NCBI RefSeq assembly: GCF_036023875.1
Contig: NZ_CP107931.1
Location: 3,782,001-3,846,000, forward strand
Reading direction: 5' to 3'
Source of the DNA: Mycobacterium sp. NBC_00419
Lineage (GTDB): Bacteria; Actinomycetota; Actinomycetes; Mycobacteriales; Mycobacteriaceae
DNA length: 64,000 nt
Shown: positions 10,632 to 23,777 of the stretch, in pieces
How positions within the stretch are numbered: position 1 is the first letter of the stretch
How the letters are laid out: each line of letters begins with the position of its first letter
Notes under the pieces: model-generated
Database searches by the model: none
Seen by the model: only the letters and a program-made list of their open reading frames with translations
What the model was told of the DNA's origin: nothing
Made by a program: the position numbers and the translations under genes

Positions 10632-10833
10632 GGGAGCTCGTGCCTGGCCAATAGGGGCGCAAGCGGGGACGCATGCGCGCACGCCGGGCAAATTCGCATG
10701 TCCAGTATGCATCGGATTCTCACCGGTGCTCGGTGCGTGCGACACGCCCGGTCGCGGGGTACGCGGCGGGGTGATAACTGCAGTACAGAGACTTGAAGAA
10801 CGCCGAAAGATGACGAGAGTAGAAAGCCGGTAG

Positions 10834-11208
10834 ATGCCAACCATTCAGCAGCTGGTCCGCAAGGGTCGCACCGACAAGGTCGCGAAGGTGAAGACCGCGG
10901 CCCTCAAGGGCAGCCCGCAGCGCCGCGGCGTGTGCACTCGCGTGTACACGACCACCCCGAAGAAGCCGAACTCGGCGCTTCGCAAGGTCGCGCGCGTGAA
11001 GCTGACGACCGGCGTCGAGGTGACCGCCTACATCCCCGGTGAGGGCCACAACCTGCAGGAGCACTCCATGGTGCTGGTGCGCGGTGGTCGTGTGAAGGAC
11101 CTCCCCGGCGTCCGCTACAAGATCATCCGCGGCTCGCTGGACACCCAGGGTGTCAAGAACCGCAAGCAGGCACGCAGCCGTTACGGCGCGAAGAAGGAGA
11201 AGAGCTAA
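10834..11208 (+). CDS. rpsL: 30S ribosomal protein S12
   Basis: This is the 124-residue uS12 of the ribosomal decoding centre. Hallmarks are [11 protein letters not shown] at the start, [17 protein letters not shown] and [19 protein letters not shown]. The two lysines whose mutation gives streptomycin resistance (Lys43 in TPKKPNS and Lys88 in GRVKDLPG) are wild-type. It opens the str operon. The stop codon shares a base with the rpsG start (TAATG). Confidence 0.98.
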   Translation: MPTIQQLVRKGRTDKVAKVKTAALKGSPQRRGVCTRVYTTTPKKPNSALRKVARVKLTTGVEVTAYIPGEGHNLQEHSMVLVRGGRVKDLPGVRYKIIRGSLDTQGVKNRKQARSRYGAKKEKS

Positions 11209-11678
11209 TGCCGCGCAAGGGCCCCGCTCCCAAGCGTCCCCTCGTCAACGACCCGGTGTACGGGTCGCAGCTGGTCACCCAGCTGGTCAACAAGGTTCTT
11301 CTGGACGGGAAGAAATCGCTGGCCGAACGCATCGTCTACGGTGCGCTCGAGCAGGCCCGCGACAAGACCGGCACCGACCCGGTCGTGACCCTCAAGCGCG
11401 CCATGGACAACGTCAAGCCGGCCCTCGAGGTGCGTAGCCGCCGCGTCGGTGGCGCCACCTACCAGGTGCCCGTCGAGGTTCGTCCCGAGCGGTCGACCAC
11501 GCTGGCCCTGCGCTGGCTGGTCAGCTTCTCCAAGCAGCGCCGCGAGAAGACCATGATCGAGCGGCTGGCCAACGAGATCCTCGACGCCAGCAATGGCCTG
11601 GGTGCCGCCGTCAAGCGACGCGAAGACACCCACAAGATGGCCGAGGCGAACCGGGCCTTCGCGCACTACCGCTGGTGA
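11208..11678 (+). CDS. rpsG: 30S ribosomal protein S7
   Basis: This is the 156-residue uS7, which binds the 3' major domain of 16S rRNA and helps nucleate 30S head assembly. It begins [20 protein letters not shown] and contains the conserved [19 protein letters not shown] and [21 protein letters not shown] blocks, ending in AFAHYRW. It is translationally coupled to rpsL by a one-base overlap, and fusA follows after 89 bases. Confidence 0.98.
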   Translation: MPRKGPAPKRPLVNDPVYGSQLVTQLVNKVLLDGKKSLAERIVYGALEQARDKTGTDPVVTLKRAMDNVKPALEVRSRRVGGATYQVPVEVRPERSTTLALRWLVSFSKQRREKTMIERLANEILDASNGLGAAVKRREDTHKMAEANRAFAHYRW

Positions 11679-11767
11679 CACCGGGCGCCCGGCCGCAGGG
11701 CTGGACGCCTCGGCGCACCGGGCGCAACTGACAGTAATCACGCAAGCGAAAGAGTGGGAAGACTTCT

Positions 11768-13870
<2,103 letters not shown>

Positions 13871-13961
13871 TAGAAGAAAGCCTGGCTCGCCGACCTGGCG
13901 GACCACAACCGAAAACAACAAACTGCTTTAACAGCACCAACAAGTCCAGGAGGACAGAGAA

Positions 13962-15152
<1,191 letters not shown>

Positions 15153-15199
15153 GCTCCGCCTACCAATGGTCTGAGTACCTAGTACCAGCTAAGCGAAAG

Positions 15200-15229
15200 C
15201 GGCGCTCACCTTCGGGTGGGCGCCGTTTT
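15200..15229 (+). terminator. Intrinsic terminator after tuf
   Basis: An 11-bp stem (CGGCGCTCACC at 15200-15210, GGTGGGCGCCG at 15215-15225, one G-T pair) closes a TTCG loop and is followed by TTTT. It lies 47 bases after the tuf stop codon and ends the str operon. Confidence 0.85.
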
Positions 15230-15289
15230 CGTATTTCGGATATGTACCGGGTGCTACGCTGCGGCAACTCTCGAAGTGGGGGAGACGAG

Positions 15290-15565
15290 GTGGACGACGA
15301 CGTCCGGGAGCGGATCTACTCGGTGCCGGTCATGATCGGCGGCGCGGGCCTGGTTGCCGTGCTGACGGCGATCGTCTCGGCGGTCGTGATGGTCAGCGCC
15401 TCCAGTGTCGACGCCGTCCACCGCCGGGCCCCGCTCGCCATCCCCACCGCCACAACGGTATTCGCGCGTCCCGCGTCACCTGCCCCGGCGGCTCCGGTCG
15501 AGCCGAAGGCCATGTTCGGCGAACTGCCGCCGATGCCGGCGCTGGGGCAACTTCTGGCCCCCTAG
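15290..15565 (+). CDS. Small single-pass membrane protein, hypothetical
   Basis: This 91-residue protein is not recognised. A short acidic cytoplasmic start (VDDDVRERIY) is followed by one hydrophobic helix (about residues 12-35) and a Pro/Ala-rich tail likely outside the membrane (RPASPAPAAPVEPKAMFG). The GTG at 15290 is chosen because GGGGGAGACGAG lies directly upstream. An ATG at 15242 is in frame but lies only about 16 bases after the tuf terminator. The next gene also encodes a membrane protein and begins 75 bases downstream. Confidence 0.6.
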   Translation: MDDDVRERIYSVPVMIGGAGLVAVLTAIVSAVVMVSASSVDAVHRRAPLAIPTATTVFARPASPAPAAPVEPKAMFGELPPMPALGQLLAP

Positions 15566-15640
15566 TTGTCGGGCGGCAGCAAAGCCCTCGAAGCCGCTGC
15601 GATGGCGTTAATCTGTCTCCGAACAGGGAGGCACCGCGAC

Positions 15641-16489
15641 ATGTTGGCGCGCTACATCAAGGCACAGCTCATGGTTCTGCTGTGCGGCGGGCTGGTCGGC
15701 CCGATCTTCCTCATCGTCTATTTCGCGCTGGGTCCGATGGCGCAGCCCTACCTCAACTGGATGTTCTGGGTGGGACTTCTCATCACCGCGGCCGATGTGC
15801 TGGTCGCCCTGTGGCTGACCAGCGCGGGCACCAAGAAGGCGGCCAGCCATGAGCAGCTGTCCCACAGCGGTGTTCTCACCCTGGTCCAGATCAACGGAAT
15901 CTCCGACACCTCCTGGTTCGTCAACGACCAGCAGATGATCAAGGTCAACCTGCACTTCGAGGTCCCCGGCTATCCCGGCTTCGACGCGCAGGAAACCATG
16001 GCATCCAGCCCGGCCCGGATGCAGATCATCAACGCCCATCACCTGGTGGCGCTCGTCGATCCCGCCACCCAGAAGTACGAAATCGACTGGAATGCAAGCG
16101 CATTGATCGCCGGAGTGGTTCCGGCCCAGTTCTCCTCGGCCAGTGACAACCGAACATACGACCTGCGCGGCCAGGTCGGTCCGCTCATGGGAATCCTGCA
16201 GATTCTGCGGGCCAACGGCATTCCGATGGACGGCACCATCGACATCCGGTCCAATCCCGTCGTCCGTCAGCAGGTGATGGATATCGTTCGACGGGCCGCG
16301 GCCGGCCATCCGGCCGCTGCCGCCCCGGCTGCGCCGGTCGCGCCCCCGATGCCTGCGCCGTTCATGCCGCAGCCACCGGAGCCGACGACCGCGCAGCGGT
16401 TGCAGGAGCTCGAGACCTTGCGTGCGACCGGCACCATCACCGACGCGGAGTACACCGCCAAGCGTCAGCAGATCCTGTCCGAACTCTGA
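15641..16489 (+). CDS. Membrane protein with C-terminal SHOCT domain
   Basis: This 282-residue protein has two N-terminal membrane helices (about residues 5-30 and 38-60), a soluble middle region, a Pro/Ala-rich linker (APAAPVAPPMPAPFMPQPP) and a C-terminal SHOCT module, LEELRATG-like: LETLRATGTITDAEYTAKR. SHOCT modules are short oligomerisation or anchoring tails and do not reveal function. The ATG at 15641 is preceded by CAGGGAGG. A longer in-frame reading from 15566 is possible but lacks a ribosome binding site. Confidence 0.7.
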   Translation: MLARYIKAQLMVLLCGGLVGPIFLIVYFALGPMAQPYLNWMFWVGLLITAADVLVALWLTSAGTKKAASHEQLSHSGVLTLVQINGISDTSWFVNDQQMIKVNLHFEVPGYPGFDAQETMASSPARMQIINAHHLVALVDPATQKYEIDWNASALIAGVVPAQFSSASDNRTYDLRGQVGPLMGILQILRANGIPMDGTIDIRSNPVVRQQVMDIVRRAAAGHPAAAAPAAPVAPPMPAPFMPQPPEPTTAQRLQELETLRATGTITDAEYTAKRQQILSEL

Positions 16490-16538
16490 CAGCGCCCTCC
16501 GAAGGTCGATGCAGCTCTAGGCGAAGGGAACTGTCGCA

Positions 16539-17786
16539 ATGTCTCAACCGTCCGCCGGCTATGGCGTGCACTCCGAGGTGGGTCAACTACACAAGGTGCT
16601 GGTCTGTTCGCCCGGGCTGGCCCACGAGCGTCTCACCCCGTCCAACTGCGACGACCTGTTGTTCGACGACGTGCTTTGGGTGCAGAACGCCCGCCGCGAT
16701 CACTATGACTTCGTCTCCAAGATGGCTGACCGCGGTGTGGAGGTCGTCGAACTGCACGACATCCTGGCCGAGACCATGCGCATTCCGGCGGCCAAGACCT
16801 GGCTGCTGGATCGGGAGATCGTGCCCAACGAAGTCGGGTTGGGTCTCGTCGACGAGACGCGTGCGTATCTGGAGTCGTTGGAGCCCAGGCAGCTTGCCGC
16901 GTTCCTGATCGGCGGGATGTCCACCCGGGATCTGCCCACCGAGCTCGGGTCGGGGTTCCGCGAAATGGCCGGCGAGGCGACGGGGGTGACCGAATACCTG
17001 CTGCCGCCGCTGCCCAATACGCTCTATACCCGCGACACCACCTGCTGGATCTACGGCGGCCTCACGCTGAACCCGTTGTTCTGGCCGGCCCGTCACGACG
17101 AGACGATGCTGATGAAGGCGATCTACGAGTTCCACCCCGACTTCGTCGGTTCCAGGGTGTGGTGGGGTGACCCCGAAAAGTCTTGGGGGATGGCCACTAT
17201 CGAAGGCGGCGACGTCCTGGTGCCCGGCAACGGCGTGGTGCTGATCGGCATGAGCGAGCGCACCTCACGCCAGGCCATCACCCAGGTGGCTGCGACGTTG
17301 TTCGCCGAGGGCGGTGCGCAGAAGGTCATCGTCGCCGGTATGCCGAAGCTGCGTGCCGCAATGCATCTGGACACCGTGTTCACCTTCGCCGACCGCGATG
17401 TGGTGACGATCTATCCCGACATCGTCGACAACATCCAGACGTTCACGCTGGTGCCCAGCGATGCCGCACCAGGCCTCGAGGTCATCGCGGCGACCAAGCC
17501 GTTCGTGGAGGTGGTGGCCGACTCGCTCGGGCTGCCCGAGTTGCGGGTGGTCGAGACGGGTGGCTCGGCGTATGACTCCGAGCGTCAGCAGTGGGACAGC
17601 GGCAACAACCTGGTCGCCGTGTCACCGGGGGTGGTGTTCGCCTACGACCGCAACACCCACACCAACTCGCTGCTGCGCAAGGCCGGCATCGAGGTGATCA
17701 CCATCGTCGGGGCCGAGTTGGGCCGCGGACGCGGCGGCGGCCATTGCATGACGTGTCCCATCATTCGCGACGGCATCGACTACTGA
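16539..17786 (+). CDS. arcA: Arginine deiminase
   Basis: This 415-residue enzyme hydrolyses L-arginine to citrulline and ammonia. Family motifs are visible: [41 protein letters not shown] (the ExGD region), [18 protein letters not shown] (catalytic His) and the C-terminal [14 protein letters not shown] carrying the nucleophilic Cys. GAAGGG lies about 13 bases before the ATG. It is similar to M. tuberculosis Rv1001. Here it sits near a second arginine-type amidinohydrolase, an ornithine aminotransferase and a permease. No arcB or arcC is adjacent, so the downstream ATP-yielding steps are not encoded here. Confidence 0.95.
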   Translation: MSQPSAGYGVHSEVGQLHKVLVCSPGLAHERLTPSNCDDLLFDDVLWVQNARRDHYDFVSKMADRGVEVVELHDILAETMRIPAAKTWLLDREIVPNEVGLGLVDETRAYLESLEPRQLAAFLIGGMSTRDLPTELGSGFREMAGEATGVTEYLLPPLPNTLYTRDTTCWIYGGLTLNPLFWPARHDETMLMKAIYEFHPDFVGSRVWWGDPEKSWGMATIEGGDVLVPGNGVVLIGMSERTSRQAITQVAATLFAEGGAQKVIVAGMPKLRAAMHLDTVFTFADRDVVTIYPDIVDNIQTFTLVPSDAAPGLEVIAATKPFVEVVADSLGLPELRVVETGGSAYDSERQQWDSGNNLVAVSPGVVFAYDRNTHTNSLLRKAGIEVITIVGAELGRGRGGGHCMTCPIIRDGIDY

Positions 17787-17800
17787 CTCAGCTCGGCCTT

Positions 17801-17831
17801 CGAGTGCGCGGTGTCATCCGCGACACGCCGG
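17801..17831. repeat. Half-copy of the CGAGTG repeat with small hairpin
   Basis: The sequence CGAGTGCGCGGTGT at 17801 resembles the left arm of the palindrome at 6853. It contains a small inverted repeat, GTGTC (17811-17815) and GACAC (17822-17826). It fills the short gap between the convergent arcA and DUF2834 genes. It could be a repeat remnant or a bidirectional terminator hairpin. Confidence 0.3.
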
Positions 17832-18194
17832 TCAGGGCGTATGGGGATTCACGCTCGCGGCGGCGGCAGCCAGTGTGCGCTCGCGGGCGATCAGGAACAG
17901 CGGGAACGTCACGCTGATCGCGATGAGCATCCCGCCGATGATGTAGGCCCAGACGTAGGGGATGCGGTACTTGCGGGCCTCGATCACCATCCAGATCGTC
18001 GCCGCCAGGGCGAACAACACGATGTCGATGGTGATGGACCGCGATGCCGCGGTCACCCACGTGTCGGATAGGAAGTCCGCCAGGAAGCCGCCCGGACTGC
18101 CGAAGTAGGCCACATTCTGACTCCATGTGCCGACCAGTGCCACGGCGGCGATGACCGCGTAGACACCACACAGAATCTTCCGGTTCGTCGTCAT
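17832..18194 (-). CDS. DUF2834 family membrane protein
   Basis: This 120-residue protein is predicted to span the membrane three times (about residues 7-27, 46-66 and 75-98), with GTWSQNVAYFG between the first two helices. It matches the DUF2834 family, of unknown function. The ATG at 18194 is chosen because AGGAGG lies a few bases upstream. A much longer open frame continues upstream but is antisense to the SDR gene and is not credible. It is divergent from the mycofactocin-type SDR and may share its regulator through the operator at 18242. Confidence 0.75.
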   Translation of the reverse strand: MTTNRKILCGVYAVIAAVALVGTWSQNVAYFGSPGGFLADFLSDTWVTAASRSITIDIVLFALAATIWMVIEARKYRIPYVWAYIIGGMLIAISVTFPLFLIARERTLAAAAASVNPHTP

Positions 18195-18241
18195 TGCATC
18201 CTCCTGGTATCGGGCTGTGCCAACCGTATCCGCAGGGGATC

Positions 18242-18255
18242 TAGAACACGTTCCA
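18242..18255. promoter_or_regulatory. KstR-like operator
   Basis: TAGAACACGTTCCA matches the published mycobacterial KstR consensus TnnAACnnGTTnnA at every fixed position. It lies between the divergent DUF2834 and SDR genes, 45 bases before the SDR start. KstR is a TetR-family repressor of cholesterol catabolism. A different TetR regulator with a similar site is possible. Confidence 0.5.
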
Positions 18256-18284
18256 ATTGGCTTTGCTAGCCTGACGTGGGCTGA

Positions 18285-19154
<870 letters not shown>

Positions 19155-19157
19155 ACC

Positions 19158-20039
19158 TCAGCCCGGAAGCACCAGCACCGGAACGGGGCTGTGCCGCATG
19201 ATTTTCGTGCCGCGCGAGCCGAGGAACACCCGGGTGATATCGCCGCGCGGTGAGGTACCCAGGGCCAGGATGTCGCCGTCCTGCCACTCGGCGGCGTCGA
19301 GCGCCTGGTCCCAGCCGTTGCCGCTGACCACTGCCAACACCGCGTCCTTGCCGACGACGCCATCGGTGCGCAGCTTGGCCAGCATCTCGCGGGCACTGGT
19401 CTCCCATGCCGCGAGAATCGAATCCTCGGCGTGCAGGCCGACTTCCGGTGGATACATGGTGCGCCCGCGGACTGCGAAGGTGATCACCCGCAGCGGAACC
19501 TCGAGCCGGGTGGCGAGGTCGGCGATCCGTTTCACCACGTGAACCGACTCCGGGGTGCCGGGGTAGCCGCACGTGATGCGGGTCAGCACCCCGGTGCGGG
19601 CGGCACGGTAGCCGCGCGGCGCGATCGCCAGCGGCACCGCCGAGGAATGCAGCAGTCGGTCGGCGGTCGAGCCGACCACCACCTGACCGAGCTGGCCATT
19701 GGACGACGATCCGAGCACCAGCAGGTCGGCGCCGACCTCGCCGATCACGTCGACCAGTCCACCGGACACCGATCGGTGCGCATGGCTGTGATAGGCGATC
19801 TCGACGCCGTCGGCGACGGTCGCCAGGTATCGCTGCGCCTCCTTGGCCGAGTCGGCGCCGAGTTGGTCTGCCCACGAGGCATATTCGGCGTCGATGCGCG
19901 CCGGCGACGGGGTGGTCCACGGTTTGGGCACGATTGTCGCCACCGTCAGCGAGGTGCGCAGCGTGCGGGCGGCACCGACCGCCAAGTTCAGCGGGGCGGT
20001 GCCGCTCTTCCCGGCCAGGTAGCCGACGACGACCGTCAC
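19158..20039 (-). CDS. Universal stress protein, tandem UspA domains
   Basis: This 293-residue protein contains two UspA domains. The first ends in GADLLVLGSSSNGQLGQVVVGSTADRLLH, which carries the ATP-binding G2xG9xGS-type motif. The second ends in the partly degenerate WQDGDILALGTSPRGDITRVFLGSRGTKIM. The GTG start overlaps the rocE stop by four bases (GTGA), so it is the last gene of the ddaH-rocD-rocE-usp operon. It is probably a nucleotide-binding stress protein co-expressed with amino acid catabolism. Confidence 0.85.
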   Translation of the reverse strand: MTVVVGYLAGKSGTAPLNLAVGAARTLRTSLTVATIVPKPWTTPSPARIDAEYASWADQLGADSAKEAQRYLATVADGVEIAYHSHAHRSVSGGLVDVIGEVGADLLVLGSSSNGQLGQVVVGSTADRLLHSSAVPLAIAPRGYRAARTGVLTRITCGYPGTPESVHVVKRIADLATRLEVPLRVITFAVRGRTMYPPEVGLHAEDSILAAWETSAREMLAKLRTDGVVGKDAVLAVVSGNGWDQALDAAEWQDGDILALGTSPRGDITRVFLGSRGTKIMRHSPVPVLVLPG

Positions 20040-21532
20040 GACGCGTCCCTGGGCGGGTTGATGATCTCGACTTCCTCGCCGGCCGCCGCGCCGGCGATCA
20101 CCCCGTCACCGCCGTCGTTCAGTGCGCTGTGATGCCGGCTCCACACCAGGTAGTAGATCAAGGCGACAGTCACCCAGACACTGAACGCGATCCAGGTGTA
20201 CCAGTGCAGGCTGTAGAGGATGTAGCCACAGGCCAGGATGGCCAGGACCGGCGTGACGGGATAGCCCGGCACTTTGAAGCCGCGCGGCAGATCCGGCTCA
20301 CGCACGCGCAGGATGATGACACCCAGCGAGACGATCATGAACGCGACCAGGGTGCCGATCGACACCATGTCGGCCAGTTTGTCCAACGGTACGAAGCCGG
20401 CGAGGATCGAGACCACCACCGCGACGATGACGGTGTTTCCCACCGGCGTCATGGTTTTCGGGTTCACCTTCGCGAACCGGGCGGGCAGCAGGCCGTCGCG
20501 GCCCATGGCGAACAGGATGCGGGTCTGGCCGTACATCACCACCAGCGTCACCGAGAAGATCGAGATCACCGCTCCGGCGGCGAGAACTGTGCTGGCCCAA
20601 GTACTTCCGGTGACGTGGTCCAGAATGGTGGCCAGCCCGGCCTCCTCCTGGTTCTCGAACTCCTGCCACGGCTGGGTGCCGAGCGCTGCCACCGCCACCA
20701 GGACGTACACGCTGGTGACGACCAGCAGTGCGGCGATGATCGCCTTGGGCATCGTGCGCTGGGGGTCCTTGACCTCGTCGCCGGCGGTCGAGACCGCGTC
20801 CAGGCCGATGTAGGAGAAGAAGATCGTGCCCGCTGCCGAGCCGATGCCCGCGACTCCGAACGGTGCGAAGTCGGCGAAGCGGTCGGCCTGGAAGGCGGTG
20901 AACGCGATGATCGCGAACATCGCCAGGACACCGAGCTTGATGACCACCATCACCGTGTTGACCGCAGCGGACTCGCTGGCGCCGCGGATGAGCAACAGCG
21001 CACACATTACGATCAGCACGATGGCGGGCAGGTTGACCCAGCCCGGATCGGAATCCCACGGCGCCGCGGTCACCATGTGCGGTATCTGGACGCCGAACAG
21101 GTTGTCCAGCAGTTTGTTGAGGTAGCCGCTCCAGCCGACGGCGACCGCGGCGATCGACACCCCGTATTCCAGTAGCAGGCAGGCGGCCACACCCATGGCC
21201 ACGAACTCGCCGAGTGTGGTGTAGGCGTAGGAGTAGGTCGACCCGGAAACCGGTACCGCAGAGGCTAGTTCGGCGTAGCAGATCGCCGCGAGCCCGGCGG
21301 CGATGCCCGCGATGACGAACGAGGCGACCACCGCAGGCCCGGCGCTGGGCACGGCAACCGACAGCACGAAGAAGATGCCGGTGCCCACGGTGGCCCCGAC
21401 GCCGAACATCGTCAGCTGGAAGGTTCCGATGGTCCGCTTGAGGTGATCGGACGCACCGTGTGCGACAGGCGCGCCGATGACGGGCCGCCGGCGCAGCATC
21501 TGCTCGGTGAGGGAAATCGACGGGGCCGTCAT
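20036..21532 (-). CDS. rocE: APC-family amino acid permease (RocE-like)
   Basis: This 498-residue protein is a 12-14 helix amino acid-polyamine-organocation transporter of the cationic amino acid type. The first helix has the conserved GVGATVGTGIFFVLSVA, and FVIAGIAAGLAAICYAELAS and GDEVKDPQRTMPKAII are family landmarks. AGGAGG lies 6 bases before the ATG. It is encoded between ornithine aminotransferase and a Usp gene, as the permease of an arginine/ornithine utilisation operon. It corresponds to Rv2320c by context. Confidence 0.88.
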   Translation of the reverse strand: MTAPSISLTEQMLRRRPVIGAPVAHGASDHLKRTIGTFQLTMFGVGATVGTGIFFVLSVAVPSAGPAVVASFVIAGIAAGLAAICYAELASAVPVSGSTYSYAYTTLGEFVAMGVAACLLLEYGVSIAAVAVGWSGYLNKLLDNLFGVQIPHMVTAAPWDSDPGWVNLPAIVLIVMCALLLIRGASESAAVNTVMVVIKLGVLAMFAIIAFTAFQADRFADFAPFGVAGIGSAAGTIFFSYIGLDAVSTAGDEVKDPQRTMPKAIIAALLVVTSVYVLVAVAALGTQPWQEFENQEEAGLATILDHVTGSTWASTVLAAGAVISIFSVTLVVMYGQTRILFAMGRDGLLPARFAKVNPKTMTPVGNTVIVAVVVSILAGFVPLDKLADMVSIGTLVAFMIVSLGVIILRVREPDLPRGFKVPGYPVTPVLAILACGYILYSLHWYTWIAFSVWVTVALIYYLVWSRHHSALNDGGDGVIAGAAAGEEVEIINPPRDAS

Positions 21533-21568
21533 AGGTGCCTCCTGGGTTGCGGCCGAATCAGCCGATTA

Positions 21569-22810
21569 TCAGCCCGCTTCGCTCAATGCGCATGCGAACT
21601 GCTCAACGGCCCAGTCGATCTCTTCGGCGGTGATGACCAACGGTGGGGCGAAGCGCAGCGTCGACCCGTGAGTGTCCTTGACCAGCACGCCGCGTTTGGC
21701 CAACGCGATGCTCAGTTGCTTCCCGGTGCCCAGTCGGGTGTCGATGTCGACGCCGGCCCACAGTCCCATGCCCCGCACCCCGAGCGCACCGTGGCCGATG
21801 AGCGAGCGCAGGCGCGCATGCAGATGAAGGCCCAATTCAGCTGAGCGGGCTTGGAATTCGCCGCGTTGCAGGATACCTACCACGGTGGTGCCGATGGCCG
21901 TCGCCAGCGGGTTGCCGCCGAACGTCGAACCGTGTTCACCCGGATGCAGCACACCGAGCACGTCGCGGTCGGCGACCACCGCCGAGAGCGCAACCACACC
22001 ACCACCGAGTGCTTTGCCCAGCAGATAAATGTCGGGAACCACGCCCCAGTGGTCGCAGGCGAACGTGTGACCGGTGCGGGCCAGCCCGGACTGGATCTCG
22101 TCGGCGATCAGCAGCACATTGCTGTCGGTGCACAGCCTGCGCAACCGCGGCAGGTAGTCGTCGGGCGGGACGATGATGCCCGCCTCACCCTGGATCGGCT
22201 CGACGAGGACGGCCACCGTGTGCTCGTCGATCGCGGCAGCCACCGCGTCGGCGTCACCGAAGGGAACCGAGCGGAATCCCGGAGTGAAGGGCCCGAATCC
22301 GCCGCGTGCGCTCTCGTCGGAGGAGAAGCTCACGATGCTGATGGTGCGGCCATGAAAGTTGTTGTCGGCCACGATGATGTTGGCCATCCCCTCGGGGACG
22401 CCCTTGACGTCGGCGCCCCACTTGCGGGCCACCTTGATACCGCTCTCGACAGCTTCGGCGCCACTGTTCATCGGCAGCACCATGTCCTTGCCGCACAGCT
22501 GGGCCAGTGCCGCGCAGAACGGCCCGAGCCGGTCGGAGTGAAACGCACGGCTGACGAGTGTCACCGCGTCGAGCTGGCGGTGCGCGGTGGCGATGATCTC
22601 GTCGTTGCGATGGCCGAAGTTCACCGCCGAATAGGCGGCCAGGCAATCGAGGTAGCGGCGCCCCTCGACATCGGTGATCCAGGCGCCCTGCGCACTCGCC
22701 GCCACGATGGGCAGCGGTGAGTAGTTGTGGGCGGCGTAGGCGTCGTCGAGTGCGATGGCTGCTGCCGTCGACGAGGGCACCATGCTTGCGACGGTATCGG
22801 CCATGGTCAC
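21569..22810 (-). CDS. rocD: Ornithine aminotransferase
   Basis: This 413-residue PLP enzyme transfers the delta-amino group of ornithine to 2-oxoglutarate, giving glutamate semialdehyde. Class III aminotransferase features include AYSAVNFGHRN, NSGAEAVESGIKVARKWG, NFHGRTISIVSFSSD, LLIADEIQSGLARTG and the PLP lysine in LLGKALGGG. The GTG at 22810 overlaps the ddaH stop by four bases and has GGAGG 7 bases upstream. An ATG 6 bases downstream is the alternative. The gene is intact here, whereas M. tuberculosis H37Rv carries it split as rocD1/rocD2. Confidence 0.92.
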   Translation of the reverse strand: MTMADTVASMVPSSTAAAIALDDAYAAHNYSPLPIVAASAQGAWITDVEGRRYLDCLAAYSAVNFGHRNDEIIATAHRQLDAVTLVSRAFHSDRLGPFCAALAQLCGKDMVLPMNSGAEAVESGIKVARKWGADVKGVPEGMANIIVADNNFHGRTISIVSFSSDESARGGFGPFTPGFRSVPFGDADAVAAAIDEHTVAVLVEPIQGEAGIIVPPDDYLPRLRRLCTDSNVLLIADEIQSGLARTGHTFACDHWGVVPDIYLLGKALGGGVVALSAVVADRDVLGVLHPGEHGSTFGGNPLATAIGTTVVGILQRGEFQARSAELGLHLHARLRSLIGHGALGVRGMGLWAGVDIDTRLGTGKQLSIALAKRGVLVKDTHGSTLRFAPPLVITAEEIDWAVEQFACALSEAG

Positions 22811-23655
22811 GAAAATACCTCCAGTGTGCAACATTTGACCGATCCGCCGCCCTTGAGCAGCTCGGAGAGATCGACGCCGATCGGGTGGAATCCGGCGTCG
22901 TAGAGCTGCTGGGCGAAGCCGGTGGCCTGGGCGGGATGCACGACGTGCTTGCCGTCGGACACCGCGTTGAGTCCCAGTACGTAGGCGTCGGTGCTGGCGA
23001 CCTCGATAGCGTCGGGGAACAGCTGCTGCAGCCGGGTGCGTGCGGCGTCGGTGAACGCGGGCGGGTAGTAGGCGATCGTGGTGTCGTCGAGAACCGTCAG
23101 CGCGGTGTCGAGGTGGTAGAAGCGCGGATCGACGAGCTCCAGCGACACCACCGGCATTCCGGTGTGTGCGGCGATTTCGTGATGCGCCTGCGGGTCGGTC
23201 CGAAAGCCGGTGCCGGCCAGGATTATCGAGCCGACGACGAGCAGGTCGCCCTGGCCCTCGTTGATGTGCCGGGTGTGGACGGGGGTGTGTCCGCGCTGGT
23301 CCATCCAGCCGGCGTAGGCCGCGGACTCGCCGTGGCGTTCGGCGTGCTTGAAGCGGGCGACGATCGCGGCCCCGTTGATGATCAGGCCCGCGTTGGCGGT
23401 GTAGACCATGTCGGGCAGGCCGGGCACCGGGTCGACGAGGTCGACGGTGTGGCCGAGGTTGCGGTAGGTGTCGCGCAGGTTCTCCCACTGGTCGACGGCG
23501 CGCTCGACATTGACGGGGGTGGTGGTGTCCATCCAGGGGTTGATCGCGTACTCGACGGTGAAGAACGTCGGCCTGGTCATGACGTAGTGGCGGAGGCGTT
23601 GGTTGCGTGCGCGCGGCGCCATGGTGGTGGCGGCGACATCGGGGGACATCGTCAT
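22807..23655 (-). CDS. Amidinotransferase-fold hydrolase (dimethylargininase / arginine dihydrolase-like)
   Basis: This 282-residue protein belongs to the guanidine-modifying amidinotransferase superfamily, annotated as dimethylargininase in M. tuberculosis (Rv2323c). The N-terminal VMTRPTFFTVEYAINPWMD, the VYTANAG segment, FYHLDTAL (catalytic His) and the C-terminal GGGSVKCCTLEV (nucleophile Cys) are visible. The residue after TA in VYTANAG is Asn88, where deiminases normally have Asp. Asn at this place is a feature of cyanobacterial arginine dihydrolase (ArgZ/AgrE), which makes ornithine directly. The next gene, overlapping by 4 bases, is ornithine aminotransferase. Exact reaction is therefore open. 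Confidence 0.82.
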   Translation of the reverse strand: MTMSPDVAATTMAPRARNQRLRHYVMTRPTFFTVEYAINPWMDTTTPVNVERAVDQWENLRDTYRNLGHTVDLVDPVPGLPDMVYTANAGLIINGAAIVARFKHAERHGESAAYAGWMDQRGHTPVHTRHINEGQGDLLVVGSIILAGTGFRTDPQAHHEIAAHTGMPVVSLELVDPRFYHLDTALTVLDDTTIAYYPPAFTDAARTRLQQLFPDAIEVASTDAYVLGLNAVSDGKHVVHPAQATGFAQQLYDAGFHPIGVDLSELLKGGGSVKCCTLEVFS

Positions 23656-23680
23656 GAATCAACGATATGGTGGCCCTCTT

Positions 23681-23758
23681 ACGCAATCAATCGATACCTA
23701 TTGCGTCTAGGGGATGACTTTCTTGCGTGGGGGCTATGATAGTGGCGATCTATTGCGT
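23681..23758. promoter_or_regulatory. Lrp-type operator cluster (TTGCGT repeats)
   Basis: The divergent 122-base gap contains ACGCAAT (23681-23687) inverted as ATTGCGT (23700-23706), then TTGCGT at 23723-23728 and ATTGCGT again at 23752-23758. Spacing of about 20-30 bases fits cooperative binding by an Lrp/AsnC octamer. The site would control both the ddaH-rocD-rocE-usp operon and the Lrp gene itself. Confidence 0.55.
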
Positions 23759-23777
23759 ACACAGCTGAGGAGCGGGG

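Noticed and set aside
21569..23686. rocD extended to 705 codons
   Set aside because: The extension is out-of-frame sequence of the ddaH-like gene. The start at the GTGA overlap fits class III aminotransferase length.
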